Assembly: GCA_963709485.1 (NCBI GenBank)
Contig: CAVPWE010000005.1
Span: 124,001-188,000, forward strand
DNA: 64,000 nucleotides
DNA from: JAXDBM01 sp963709485
GTDB lineage: Bacteria; Desulfobacterota; Syntrophia; Syntrophales; Fen-1087
Reading direction: 5' to 3'
Notes under the pieces: model-generated
Told to the model about the DNA's origin: nothing
Seen by the model: the letters and a program-made list of their open reading frames with translations, nothing else
The model's database searches: none
Made by a program: the position numbers and the translations under genes
Shown here: one piece after another, positions 45,101-53,044 of the stretch
How the letters are laid out: each line of letters starts with the position of its first letter
How positions within the stretch are numbered: position 1 is the stretch's first letter

Positions 45101-45373
45101 GTGGAGGCCGAACCCATCCTGAAGATGCACGAAGGCCGGCCCAACATCGTGGACGGCATCATGAATGAGGAGATTCAGCTGGTCATCAACACGCCCATCG
45201 GCAAACTGAGCCTGCACGACGATTCCTACATCCGCAAGGCCGCCATCAAATACAAGGTGCCCTACATCACCACGATCGCTGCGGCCATTGCCGCGGCCAA
45301 GGGCATTGCCGCTTTCCGGAAGGGTCACGGACGGGCAAAATCACTGCAGAACTACCATGTGGACATCCGTTAA
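42173..45373 (+). CDS. carB: Carbamoyl-phosphate synthase large subunit
   Basis: 1,066 residues with the two homologous ATP-grasp halves and the C-terminal allosteric MGS-like domain. Start PKRSDISKVMIIGSGPIVIG is diagnostic; the second half starts near residue 550 at KIMVLGGGPNRIGQGIEFD. It makes carbamoyl phosphate from bicarbonate, ammonia (from the CarA glutaminase) and two ATP, for pyrimidines and arginine. carA is not in the window. Ribosome site AGAAAGGA before ATG 42173. Confidence 0.97.
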   Translation: MPKRSDISKVMIIGSGPIVIGQACEFDYSGTQACKALRKLGYEIVLVNSNPATIMTDPGMADATYVEPLNLQTMKEIIENEKPDAILPNLGGQTGLNLTSQLAKAGILAKHNVQVIGVQVDAIERGEDRIAFKETMNRLGIEMPQSEPAYTVEEAEKIAAKLGYPVVIRPAYTMGGTGGGLVYNLEELRTVASRGISASLVGQILVEESVLGWEELELEVVRDAKNKMITVCFIENVDAMGVHTGDSYCTAPMLTISPELQKRLQKYSYDIVEAIEVIGGTNIQFAHQPETGRVVVIEINPRTSRSSALASKATGFPIALVSSLLAGGLTLDEIPYWREGTLDKYTPGGDYVVVKFCRWDFEKFPGAQDRLGTQMRAVGEVMSIGKTYKEAFQKSIRSLEKGRYGLGFVKDFHEKSLDALMELLAEPSSERQFILYEALRKGADVELLSRRTYIKPWFIGQMKELVALEEEIRKYCGKKLPDDLLRKAKQDGFADRYLAMLLDVGEDAVRRQRLAIGMGQRWEPVPVSGVENAAYYFSTYNAPDRVDISDRRKIMVLGGGPNRIGQGIEFDYCCVHAAFALRDEGFESIMVNCNPETVSTDYDTSDKLYFEPLTVEDVLSIYEKEKPEGVICQFGGQTPLNIAGELAAAGVKIIGTSPETIDMAEDRDRFRGLMDRLGIPMPASGMASTLQEALVIAGRIGYPLMVRPSYVLGGRGMEVVHDAEMLKRYVTAAVGVTPERPILIDKFLENAIECEADAISDGQDAFVPAVMEHIELAGVHSGDSACVIPPISIPARHIDTICDYTRKIAIAFNVVGLMNIQYAIANDVVYILEANPRASRTVPLVSKVCNVSMARLATQVMLGKKLSDLNLKNRFVPHFGVKEAVFPFNMFQEVDPLLGPEMRSTGEVLGLADSFGLAFYKAEEAAQQVLPDKGAVLITVNPNDQGGIVEVAREFRKLGFRIKATDGTQRFLQEHGVEAEPILKMHEGRPNIVDGIMNEEIQLVINTPIGKLSLHDDSYIRKAAIKYKVPYITTIAAAIAAAKGIAAFRKGHGRAKSLQNYHVDIR

Positions 45374-46254
45374 ACAGATGCCCGGGAACGGAGCGCGCGG
45401 ATGATCTCCTCACTGTAGCGGTCGGCTTTTTCCGCGGAAAGGCCGCCTTCCTTTTTCAGCGTGATCCGGCTCGGATCCGCAACGCAGGCCAAGTTCACCA
45501 GTTCCTGATCGGAGAGGATCATGAAAACGGCCCGGTTCGTGTCCCGGGCTTTCTGAAACCGCCAGCGATAGAGGCGTTTCAGGGCGGTTTTCTGATCGGA
45601 TTCCAGAAAAGCGTAAGCCTTGATTTTCCTGTGCCCCTGGACATCCAGCGTTTTTTCCTGCCACGTTCCCGCCGCGACGTCCGCGAAGGCGCGGCGCGCC
45701 TGTTTTTCCAGGCCCAGGCCGCGGAGGTCCGCCGACAATTTTTCGTACAGGGGCGTCAGGTAGGCCGTGTCCAGCACGGCATACCGCAGCTGCTCCTCCG
45801 TCAGGGGCCGTTTATCCCATTGCGAGCGCTGGATTTTCTTCTTTTTCACGAGGTCGACACCCAGGTGCTGTGCGATCAGGGTTGACAGGGAGAGGAAGCG
45901 GCAGCCCAGAACGGCAGCGGCCCGGTGCGTATCGAAGACGTTTTTGAAGCCGAAGCCGTAGTCCCGCTTCAGCAGCCGAATGTCGTTGTCTCCGGCATGC
46001 AGAACCTTCACGACGCCGGGATGGGCGAAGGGTCCGGCCAGAAAGGAGATGTCCGTGCCGTTGAACGGATCGAAAAGATAGGTCCGCCTTGCCGCCTTGA
46101 TCTGGATGAGGCAGAGCTTGTCCCGGAAATAGCGGAACGAATCGTATTCCGTATCGATGCAGAGGACCGCCGACGCTTCGATATCCCTTGCGGCGGACCG
46201 CCCTTTGAGCGGCGAATCGACCCAGGTCCACGGCCCTTTATCCAATGAGGACAT
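45370..46254 (-). CDS. Ribonuclease D-like 3'-5' exonuclease
   Basis: 294 residues. DnaQ/DEDDy core: ExoI DTEYDSFRY, ExoII HAGDNDIRLL, and ExoIII YAVLDTAYL with the Tyr, then an HRDC-like region. Shorter than the ~375 residues of E. coli RNase D because it ends after the first HRDC-like domain. It trims tRNA and other RNA 3' ends. The frame is open upstream into ecfT, but homology begins at ATG 46254. It is the last gene of the biotin operon; the stop is convergent with carB and overlaps it by 4 bp. Confidence 0.88.
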   Translation of the reverse strand: MSSLDKGPWTWVDSPLKGRSAARDIEASAVLCIDTEYDSFRYFRDKLCLIQIKAARRTYLFDPFNGTDISFLAGPFAHPGVVKVLHAGDNDIRLLKRDYGFGFKNVFDTHRAAAVLGCRFLSLSTLIAQHLGVDLVKKKKIQRSQWDKRPLTEEQLRYAVLDTAYLTPLYEKLSADLRGLGLEKQARRAFADVAAGTWQEKTLDVQGHRKIKAYAFLESDQKTALKRLYRWRFQKARDTNRAVFMILSDQELVNLACVADPSRITLKKEGGLSAEKADRYSEEIIRALRSRASV

Positions 46255-46283
46255 CCTTTCCACGGGGAACTTCCCGGTCGGTT

Positions 46284-47087
46284 TCACGGACTCAGATATA
46301 CTCTCGAAACCGCCAGCACGGCCATGAAAATCAGCATGAAGCCCATCGCCGCCAAATCCCGGCCGTCGAGGCGGAGCTCCCGAAGGGCCGTTCGCGGACC
46401 GCGGTGATAGCCCCGGGCTTCCATCGCATCGGCCAGTTCGTCGGCGCGGCGGAATGCGCTGATCATCAACGGCACGGACATGGACATGGCGATTTTCGCC
46501 CGCCGCAACGGGCCGCCCTGCCGAAGATCGGCGCCGCGCGCCGCCTGTGCCATGCGGATCCGGTCGAATTCGTCCATCAGGGTCGGCATAAAGCGCAGCG
46601 CCATGGCAGCCATGACGGCGATCTCCTGCGTCGGCAGCCCCAGGTATTTCAGGGGAGAGAGCAGCTTCTCGAGGCCGCCGATCAGCTCCGATGGCGTCGT
46701 CGTCATGGACAGAATGGCACCGCTCAGGACCAGGGCGGCAAACTGCCAGGCCACCATACTCCCCCGAAAGAGGCCCTCCCGCGTGATCCGGATGTGCAGC
46801 GAAGGCAGAGACAGAAGCGCTGTACCATCGGTGAAGAAAAGATGCAACAGGAAGAAAAGAACGGCAAACAAAGCCAGCGGCCTGAGCGCACGCAGCATGC
46901 GGGCGAATTCCAGACGGGACGCCCGCATCACGGTCAGGAGCAGCAGGCTGATGAGGCAGGCATCCATCCAGCCTGCCTGAAACGTGAGCAGACTCAGGGC
47001 GACGGTCGAAGCGACCTTGACCCTTGGATCGATCCGGTGGATGATCGACCCGCCGGCGGCGAACTGACCGGGACGGAACATTTTCAT
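46284..47087 (-). CDS. ECF transporter transmembrane subunit (EcfT/BioN)
   Basis: 267 residues with about five to six membrane helices and the coupling motifs AQAARGAD and AMEARGYH, the two Ala-Arg-Gly signatures of EcfT. It joins the ATPase to the substrate-binding S protein. It overlaps the ATPase gene by 4 bp and follows bioY, so here it serves biotin uptake (BioN-like). Confidence 0.92.
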   Translation of the reverse strand: MKMFRPGQFAAGGSIIHRIDPRVKVASTVALSLLTFQAGWMDACLISLLLLTVMRASRLEFARMLRALRPLALFAVLFFLLHLFFTDGTALLSLPSLHIRITREGLFRGSMVAWQFAALVLSGAILSMTTTPSELIGGLEKLLSPLKYLGLPTQEIAVMAAMALRFMPTLMDEFDRIRMAQAARGADLRQGGPLRRAKIAMSMSVPLMISAFRRADELADAMEARGYHRGPRTALRELRLDGRDLAAMGFMLIFMAVLAVSRVYLSP

Positions 47088-47953
47088 CCGCCCCCCGTCG
47101 AATCGGAACCGATGAATGAACCTTCCCCCTTCGGACCGATGCGCGACGATATTTCCGCGCAGGCTTCATCGATCGTCAGAATATCCGTCTTCAGGTCCAG
47201 CCCGCTTTCCCGCAACCTGCGCATCAGCAGGGTCACCTGAGGAACGTGAAGGCCGAGGTCCTTCATCGCCTCGACCCGGCTGAAGATGTCCGGCGGCGCC
47301 CCGTCCAGGACAATCGCGCCCCGGTCCATCACCAGCAGGCGGTTTGCGCCGGCAAGGTCGTTCATATCGTGGGTGATGTGGATGATGGCGATCCCCCGGC
47401 GATGCAGCCGCTGTATCATGGCAAGGACCCGTTCCCGGCTCGGCGGATCGAGATAGGCCGTGGGTTCGTCCAGGGCAAGGTAACGGGGGTCCATGGCCAG
47501 GACGCCGGCGATGGACACCAGCCGCTTCTCACCTCCGGAAAGGGTGTGCGGGGCCCGTTTTGCAAAGGCCTCCAGCCCGACCAGGACGAGGGCCTCGTCG
47601 ACCCGTTCCCGGATCTCCCCGGCGGGCAGGCCGAGATTGGCCGGGCCGAACGCCACATCCTCCTCGACGGTCACGCCCACGATCTGATTGTCGGGATTCT
47701 GGAAAACCATCCCCACCCGCCGCCGGATCTCCCTGTGGCTTTTGCGGTCCCGGGTATCCATGCCGTCGACCTCAACCGATCCCTCCACCGGCGCAAGGAG
47801 CGCGTTGAAATGCTTGATCAGCGTGGTCTTGCCGCAGCCGTTCGGCCCGATCAGGGCGACATGCTCCCCTTCGTGAATTTCCATCGTGATCTTCTGCAGG
47901 ACCGGCATGTCCCGACCGTCATAACAGTAGCTCAATTGACGGGCTTTAATCAT
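47084..47953 (-). CDS. ECF transporter ATP-binding subunit (EcfA/BioM)
   Basis: 289 residues. Walker A GPNGCGKTT, ABC signature LSGGEKRLVS, Walker B YLALDEPTAYLDP and switch His in IIHITHDMNDL. It powers biotin import with EcfT and BioY. ATG 47953 has AAGAGG; the frame opens 11 codons further upstream without homology. Only one ATPase gene is present, so it likely works as a homodimer as in BioMNY. Confidence 0.92.
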   Translation of the reverse strand: MIKARQLSYCYDGRDMPVLQKITMEIHEGEHVALIGPNGCGKTTLIKHFNALLAPVEGSVEVDGMDTRDRKSHREIRRRVGMVFQNPDNQIVGVTVEEDVAFGPANLGLPAGEIRERVDEALVLVGLEAFAKRAPHTLSGGEKRLVSIAGVLAMDPRYLALDEPTAYLDPPSRERVLAMIQRLHRRGIAIIHITHDMNDLAGANRLLVMDRGAIVLDGAPPDIFSRVEAMKDLGLHVPQVTLLMRRLRESGLDLKTDILTIDEACAEISSRIGPKGEGSFIGSDSTGGG

Positions 47954-47993
47954 GGCCTCTTTTCGGAAACCCCCTCTTTCATGCAATGCGCCC

Positions 47994-48530
47994 CTACAGG
48001 CGGATATGTTCCCGCACCTTCCGGCAGATCAGCGCCGCAACAACGATCTTCAGGATGTCGCCCGGCAGGGGCGGGAGCAGGCCCACGGCGATGGCCCCGG
48101 CAAGGTCCAGTTTTGCAACGAACATGAGCTGCGCGATGCCCAGGAGATACACCACGGCGATGCCCAGGGACATGGAAAAGACCAGCCAGACCAGCCCCGG
48201 CTTATGCCGCAGGGCCGTCAGTTTGCCGATGACAAAGGCCCCCACGACAAACCCGATGAGATAGCCGCCCGTCGGACCGAGGAGAACCCCGGCCCCGGCC
48301 TTGCCGCCGGAAAAAACCGGCAGACCGACAACACCGAGCAGGATGTAAACGACCTGGCTCAGGGCGCCCAGATATCCGCCCAGCAGGGCACCGGCCAGAT
48401 CGACAAAGAGCGTCTGCATGGTGACGGGAACGGGCGGCAGCGGGATCATGATGTAGGCCCCGAGGGCGGTCAGCGCCCCGAACATGGACGCGTATGCCAT
48501 TCCCCTCAGGGATATTTCTTTTTGAGGCAA
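47994..48530 (-). CDS. bioY: Biotin transporter BioY (S component)
   Basis: 178 residues, six membrane helices. Family motifs: IPLPPVPVTMQTLFVDLAG near residue 30, and LLGPTGGYLIGFV. It binds biotin outside with high affinity and passes it through the EcfAT module encoded next. Gene order bioY-ecfA-ecfT matches bioYMN loci. Confidence 0.95.
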   Translation of the reverse strand: MPQKEISLRGMAYASMFGALTALGAYIMIPLPPVPVTMQTLFVDLAGALLGGYLGALSQVVYILLGVVGLPVFSGGKAGAGVLLGPTGGYLIGFVVGAFVIGKLTALRHKPGLVWLVFSMSLGIAVVYLLGIAQLMFVAKLDLAGAIAVGLLPPLPGDILKIVVAALICRKVREHIRL

Positions 48531-48589
48531 TCGCCACCTCCCATTTCCATTCGTTCCCCGCGAAAGGGCTGCTTCGCCCGGAATCCTTT

Positions 48590-49588
48590 TCAGAGCAGGG
48601 TGACATCCCCGGAAAAGATCCGGACCGCCTCGCCCCGGTCATCCCGAAGGATCAGGAAGCCCTCCGGATCGAAATCCAGGACTTCACCCACATGCTGCCT
48701 TCCGGCCGTCCGCACCCTGACGCGGCGGCCCATCATATCCGTCAGTGACTTCCAGCGCTGCATCACGGGACCAAATCCGCTCATCTTGAAAATATCGTAC
48801 CACGTTTCGTAGGCTTCCAGGCAGCGGCGCAGGAGGGCAACCCGCGGAAAGGGAAAACCCGTTTCGGCCAGAATGCTGGTCGCCTCCCGGCGAATTTCTC
48901 CCGGAAAGCCGTCTGGCGGAATGTTGACGTTCACCCCCAGGCCGACGATCATGTACTCGACGTCATCCATGCCCGTGCTGATCTCGGTGAGAATCCCCGC
49001 GATCTTCCTTCCCTTCACAAGGATGTCGTTGGGCCACTTGATCCGCACATCCAGCGATGTCAGCGCCAGCAGCGCTTCGGCGACGGCGACGGCGGAAAGG
49101 AGCGTCATGCGGGGCGCTTCGTGGGGAGGAATGGAAGGCCTCAGGATCAGCGAGGCATAAATGCCCTGCAGCGGCGGAGAAAACCAGCTTCTGTCCATCC
49201 GGCCCCGCCCCCGCGCCTGCTCTTCGGCAACGACCAGCGATCCTTCCGGCGCGCCCTGTGCGGCCATTTCTTTCGCGATCCGGTTCGTGGAATCGGTCCG
49301 GCGGTCATACCGGGATTCCCTTCGACCCAGCACACGCGTCGCCAGGCCGTCGCGAATTTCCCGGATCAGCAGGAGATCGGGAAGGCCGCGCAACCGGTAG
49401 CCCTTGCGGGTCGAAGATTCAATGACGTAGCCCTCTTCCTTCAGCGCGCGGATCTGCTTCCAGACGGCGGATCGCGACACGGCCAGCCGCTCTCCGAGCA
49501 GCCGGCCGGAGACCCACGCGCCGGCACCCGCCTTCAGATCGTTCCGCAAAAGCTCCCGGGTCTCGCCGGCGGGGACGGCATCGCTCAT
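48590..49588 (-). CDS. birA: Bifunctional biotin-protein ligase / biotin operon repressor
   Basis: 332 residues. N-terminal winged helix (SGRLLGERLAVSRSAVWKQI, then RALKEEGYVI) and a C-terminal ligase domain with the GRGRMDRSW biotin loop, IKWPNDILV and GLGVNVN. It forms biotinyl-5'-AMP, biotinylates acyl-CoA carboxylases, and with biotinyl-AMP binds operator DNA. The HTH makes it the probable partner of the BirA box at 50671-50702, which controls this very operon. It overlaps bioB by 4 bp. Confidence 0.95.
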   Translation of the reverse strand: MSDAVPAGETRELLRNDLKAGAGAWVSGRLLGERLAVSRSAVWKQIRALKEEGYVIESSTRKGYRLRGLPDLLLIREIRDGLATRVLGRRESRYDRRTDSTNRIAKEMAAQGAPEGSLVVAEEQARGRGRMDRSWFSPPLQGIYASLILRPSIPPHEAPRMTLLSAVAVAEALLALTSLDVRIKWPNDILVKGRKIAGILTEISTGMDDVEYMIVGLGVNVNIPPDGFPGEIRREATSILAETGFPFPRVALLRRCLEAYETWYDIFKMSGFGPVMQRWKSLTDMMGRRVRVRTAGRQHVGEVLDFDPEGFLILRDDRGEAVRIFSGDVTLL

Positions 49589-50613
49589 GGCCGGCAGCGT
49601 CCTTTCCTGCCGGCGGCGCAGGAGCAGACCGGCGTCGCTTCCCGGGTTGCCCGAAGGCCCAAATCTTCGATCATCTCACGGTCAAGGCTCGCATCCCGTC
49701 CCAGGGTGGTCAGATAGTTTCCCGTCATGAGTGAATTGGCGCCCGCCACCAGCCCCAGCGGCAGCAACTGGCGGAGGTTCTTCTCCTTGCCGCCGCAGAG
49801 CTTGATGTCCCTGTCCGGAAGCAGAAACCGGAAGACGGCAATGGTCATCAGAATCTCCAGCGGCGGCAGCGGCGGGGTCCGGCTGAGCGGCGTCCCCTTG
49901 ATTGGATTGAGAATGTTGACCGGAACGGAGTCCACGCCGAGATCCCTCAGCGTCAGGGCCAGTTCGATCCGGTGACCGACCCCTTCACCCAGCCCGATGA
50001 TGCCGCCGCAGCAGGTGGAAAGGCCCGCCGACCGGGCCGCCCGGACCGCTTCCACATCTTCCTCGTAGGCGTGGGTGGTGCAGATTTTCCTGAAAAAGCT
50101 CCGCGACGTCTCGAGATTATGATGGTAACGGTAAAGTCCGGCTGCCTTCAGCGCCTCCGCCATCTCACGATCGATTATGCCCAGAGAGGCACAGGCTTTC
50201 ATTCCCAGTTCATGGATGCCCCGCACCGCCCCGAAAATTTCCGTCCATTCCTTCCTGGTCTTGACGCGCTTGCCGCTGGTGACGATGCCGAACATTTCGG
50301 CCCCCGCCCTCCCCGCCATTTCCGCCTCTTTGATGATTTGTCGGGCCTTTTTAAGAGGGTAGGACGGAACTGCGGTCGTGTAATGGGACGACTGGGCACA
50401 GAAGGCGCAGTTTTCGGAACACTTGCCCGATTTCGCGTTGGTGATGCCGCAGAGAATCACGGCATTTCCCTTGAAGTGCTCCCGGATATCCGACGCGGCC
50501 GCCATGAGATGAAACGGACGGGATGCCCCTTCCTCGAAAAGGCGCAAAGCATCGTCCGTTCCCAGATTTTTCTCTTTGATGGCCCTGTTTTTTATTTTAT
50601 CAATAATATTCAA
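49585..50613 (-). CDS. bioB: Biotin synthase
   Basis: 342 residues. Radical SAM cluster motif C-x3-C-x2-C in GKCSENCAFCAQS (the first iron-sulfur site), and the sequence then follows BioB: TSGKRVKTRKEWTEIFGA, CCGGIIGLGEG. It inserts sulfur into dethiobiotin, using a second iron-sulfur cluster as donor. Start is TTG 50613 (NIIDKIKNRA). The Gly/Cys-rich tail (CSCAAGRKGRC) is unusual. No other biotin-synthesis gene lies in the operon, so the cell may import dethiobiotin or biotin. Confidence 0.95.
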   Translation of the reverse strand: MNIIDKIKNRAIKEKNLGTDDALRLFEEGASRPFHLMAAASDIREHFKGNAVILCGITNAKSGKCSENCAFCAQSSHYTTAVPSYPLKKARQIIKEAEMAGRAGAEMFGIVTSGKRVKTRKEWTEIFGAVRGIHELGMKACASLGIIDREMAEALKAAGLYRYHHNLETSRSFFRKICTTHAYEEDVEAVRAARSAGLSTCCGGIIGLGEGVGHRIELALTLRDLGVDSVPVNILNPIKGTPLSRTPPLPPLEILMTIAVFRFLLPDRDIKLCGGKEKNLRQLLPLGLVAGANSLMTGNYLTTLGRDASLDREMIEDLGLRATREATPVCSCAAGRKGRCRP

Positions 50614-50648
50614 TAGATTTAACCGATAGACGATAAAGTTATCGCCCT

Positions 50649-50677
50649 CTACTATGAGAATTGGCTTTAATTGTCAA
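50649..50677 (-). promoter_or_regulatory. bioB promoter
   Basis: Minus strand TTGACA (50672-50677), 17 bp, TAGTAG (50649-50654). The -35 box lies within the right-hand half of the BirA operator, so repressor binding would block the promoter. Confidence 0.75.
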
Positions 50678-50702
50678 CCAGTTTATGGATATCGGTTGAT
50701 AA
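50671..50702. promoter_or_regulatory. BirA operator upstream of bioB
   Basis: Half-sites TTGTCAACC (50671-50679) and GGTTGATAA (50694-50702), complementary except one base, with a 14-bp spacer; this is the known BirA-box format. It lies 58 bp upstream of the bioB start and overlaps the promoter. Confidence 0.93.
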
Positions 50703-50731
50703 TCAAAATCATAAAAAATCTTGACAAAAAG

Positions 50732-50917
50732 GGACATTGTCTGGTCGATTGCGTGAAAAGCCCATCGGCCTGCCCGCGCGCATCCACCTGCGCCAGCCGC
50801 GATGACTGGTCATTGCTTGGCGTCAGGATCTCGGAGATATTGGAAAGCATCACGCTTGAGCATTTGGTCCGCTCGAACCGGGAGAAGTCTGATTATGCCC
50901 TCGGTCCACAGATTTGA
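50732..50917 (+). pseudogene. C-terminal remnant of an Rrf2/IscR-type regulator
   Basis: Reading from about 50732: GHCLVDCVKSPSACPRASTC, then ASRDDWSLLGVRISEILES and ITLEHLV. Cysteines and the helix after them match the C-terminal part of Rrf2 proteins such as IscR. The N-terminal DNA-binding half is absent; the sequence upstream is promoter DNA, including the BirA site. Rrf2 genes commonly precede nifS-mnmA, so this is a left-over of that arrangement. Confidence 0.7.
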
Positions 50918-50926
50918 CGAAAAGAC

Positions 50927-51031
50927 ATGAAACAGAATCATCGGGATTCTGCGGCCACTCCGGTGAAAGCTGATGGCCTGAACGGGAAAATCCCTGAAAA
51001 AAACCGGGACGATGACAGGAGCGGGAATTGA
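50927..51031 (+). CDS. Possible 34-residue leader peptide overlapping mnmA
   Basis: ATG 50927 to TGA 51029-51031, charged and Asn/Asp-rich (KQNHRDSAATPVKADGLNG). Its stop overlaps the TTG start of mnmA (TTGA), which suggests translational coupling; otherwise unknown and perhaps a remnant of a lost gene. Confidence 0.25.
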   Translation: MKQNHRDSAATPVKADGLNGKIPEKNRDDDRSGN

Positions 51032-52107
51032 AGCGAAGAATCCTGGTGGCCATGAGCGGCGGCGTAGACTCCTCCGTCGCGGCTTTTTTACTGAAAGAGC
51101 GGGGATGTGACGTCGCGGGCGCGACCATGTGCCTCGGCGTGCAGGCCGTCAAGGGAGAAAAGCCCTGCGGCGGCGGAACCGAAGCGGTCGACGACGCAAG
51201 GCGGGTCTGCGACCGGCTCGGGGTTCCACATCATATCTTCGATTTTGCCCCGGCGCTGGAAGCGCAGGTGATCCGCCCCTTCATTGATGAGTATGCCCGC
51301 GGCCGGACTCCGAACCCCTGCGTCAACTGCAACCGCTATCTGAAATTTGGGACGCTGCTGGACAAGGCAAAGGCCATGGGCTTTGACTATCTGGCCACGG
51401 GCCACTACGCCGGCATCGAAGAAACGGCCGCGGGTCCTGTTCTGAAGCGGCCGCGGGACAGACGCAAGGACCAGACCTATTTCCTCTACCACATGGCGCC
51501 GGATAAGCTTTCATCGATCCTTTTTCCCCTGGCGCCCTATATGAAAGCGGAGGTGCGGGCGATCGCGTCAAAGGCCGGACTCCCCGTCGCAGCCAAAGGG
51601 GAAAGCCAGGATATCTGCTTTGTGACGCAGCGGAATTACCAGGCCTTTGTCGCCGGCCGCCTGCCGGAGATTCACCCGGGGTGGATTGTCGATCGGGAAG
51701 GCCGGAAACTCGGCGAACACAGGGGCATCGTCTTCTATACCATCGGCCAGCGCGGCGGCCTGGGGATCAGCCACAGGACACCTCTCTATGTAACCGCCAT
51801 CGATGCGGAGAGGAACCGGATCGTCGTGGGAGAAAAGGCAGAACTGCGGGCGGCAGGCCTGGTCGCCGGCGATCTGAGCATCCTGGTCCGTGACTGGCCG
51901 CGGACGGCCCATGTCAAAATCCGCTACCGCAAGAAAGATGTCCCCTGCACGGTAAGATTCGAAAATGACCGGCTCCATGCCGACTTCGCGGACGGGCAGG
52001 AGGCGGTCACGCCGGGGCAGTCTGCGGTTTTCTACGACGGGGACAGGGTTCTGGGCGGGGGGATCATCGATGGGCCTGCGGACGCGAACCGCCAAGGTGA
52101 CGCATGA
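51028..52107 (+). CDS. mnmA: tRNA-specific 2-thiouridylase
   Basis: 359 residues. PP-loop MSGGVDSSVAA at residue 9; catalytic cysteines in TPNPCVNCNRYLKFG and GESQDICFV. It thiolates U34 of Lys, Glu and Gln tRNAs using sulfur from a cysteine desulfurase. The start is TTG 51028. The gene ends with ATGA overlapping larE. Usually nifS sits just upstream; it is absent here. Confidence 0.95.
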   Translation: MKRRILVAMSGGVDSSVAAFLLKERGCDVAGATMCLGVQAVKGEKPCGGGTEAVDDARRVCDRLGVPHHIFDFAPALEAQVIRPFIDEYARGRTPNPCVNCNRYLKFGTLLDKAKAMGFDYLATGHYAGIEETAAGPVLKRPRDRRKDQTYFLYHMAPDKLSSILFPLAPYMKAEVRAIASKAGLPVAAKGESQDICFVTQRNYQAFVAGRLPEIHPGWIVDREGRKLGEHRGIVFYTIGQRGGLGISHRTPLYVTAIDAERNRIVVGEKAELRAAGLVAGDLSILVRDWPRTAHVKIRYRKKDVPCTVRFENDRLHADFADGQEAVTPGQSAVFYDGDRVLGGGIIDGPADANRQGDA

Positions 52108-52916
52108 TGGACGTGCGAGGAAAAATGGAAGTCCTAAAAGCGCGTTTGCAGGTGCTGGAGAAGGCAGCAGTCGCCTTTTCCGGAGGCGCGGACAGCGCCT
52201 TTCTGCTCAAAGTCGCCCATGACGTTCTTGAAAAAAACGTTCTGGCCGTGACGGCCCGTTCCCCCTTCTTTCCCGAGAGGGAATTTGCCGAAGCCGCCGA
52301 GTTTGCGAGTTCGCACCGGATTCCCCAGCGGGTCATCCTCTTGAATGAGCTCGATATCGCGGGTTTTTCGGAAAATCCGCCGGACCGGTGCTACCTCTGC
52401 AAACGCGCCCTTTTTGCGAAGATTGCCGCCGTGGCGCGCGAAAGCAATCTGAAGCATGTTGCCGACGGCTCCAATATCGACGATCTGGATGACTACAGGC
52501 CGGGAGCCGCGGCCGCACGCGATCTTGGCATCGTCAGTCCCTTACAGGATGCGAAAATGAAAAAAGAGGATATCCGGACTCTGTCCCGGGAAATGAACCT
52601 GCCGACCTGGGACAAGCCGGCCGCTGCCTGTCTGGCAACGCGAATCCCCTACGGGCGGAAGATCACGCCGGAAAAGCTCCTTGCCGTGGAGCGGGCCGAA
52701 CAGTTCCTCCTGGATGCCGGCTTCCGGCAGGTCCGCGTGCGACACCACGGAGACACGGCAAGGATCGAGGTTTCCGCGGAGGAACGCGTTATTTTTTTTG
52801 AAAGGGACCTCATGGAAAAGGTCTATCAGGAGTTCAAAAAGATTGGGTTCACCTATACCGCGCTGGACCTGCGGGGCTACCGTACGGGAAGCATGAATGA
52901 AGGCATGAACCCTTGA
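52104..52916 (+). CDS. larE: LarE-type sulfurtransferase
   Basis: 270 residues. PP-loop AFSGGADSAFLLK, Cys pair RCYLCKRAL, and PAAACLATRIPYG with the Cys that serves as the sacrificial sulfur donor in LarE. In lactate racemase maturation LarE converts carboxylates to thiocarboxylates on the nickel-pincer precursor. larB and larC are not in the window. The overlap with mnmA shows they are cotranscribed and share sulfur-transfer function. Confidence 0.92.
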   Translation: MMDVRGKMEVLKARLQVLEKAAVAFSGGADSAFLLKVAHDVLEKNVLAVTARSPFFPEREFAEAAEFASSHRIPQRVILLNELDIAGFSENPPDRCYLCKRALFAKIAAVARESNLKHVADGSNIDDLDDYRPGAAAARDLGIVSPLQDAKMKKEDIRTLSREMNLPTWDKPAAACLATRIPYGRKITPEKLLAVERAEQFLLDAGFRQVRVRHHGDTARIEVSAEERVIFFERDLMEKVYQEFKKIGFTYTALDLRGYRTGSMNEGMNP

Positions 52917-53044
52917 CTTCCATAACTGCCTCATCTAAGGTACCGGGCGGATTTTACAGGATGCCCGAATCGCGTGTTGCCTCCACCCGGCCGGTTCGAA
53001 AAATCGTCCGGGTCTGAGCGCCATCCGGAAAAGCGAGTCGCCCC

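Noticed and set aside
46255..47169. Extension of the RNase D frame through ecfT
   Set aside because: The open frame has no homology upstream of 46254, and ecfT is clearly coded in another frame.
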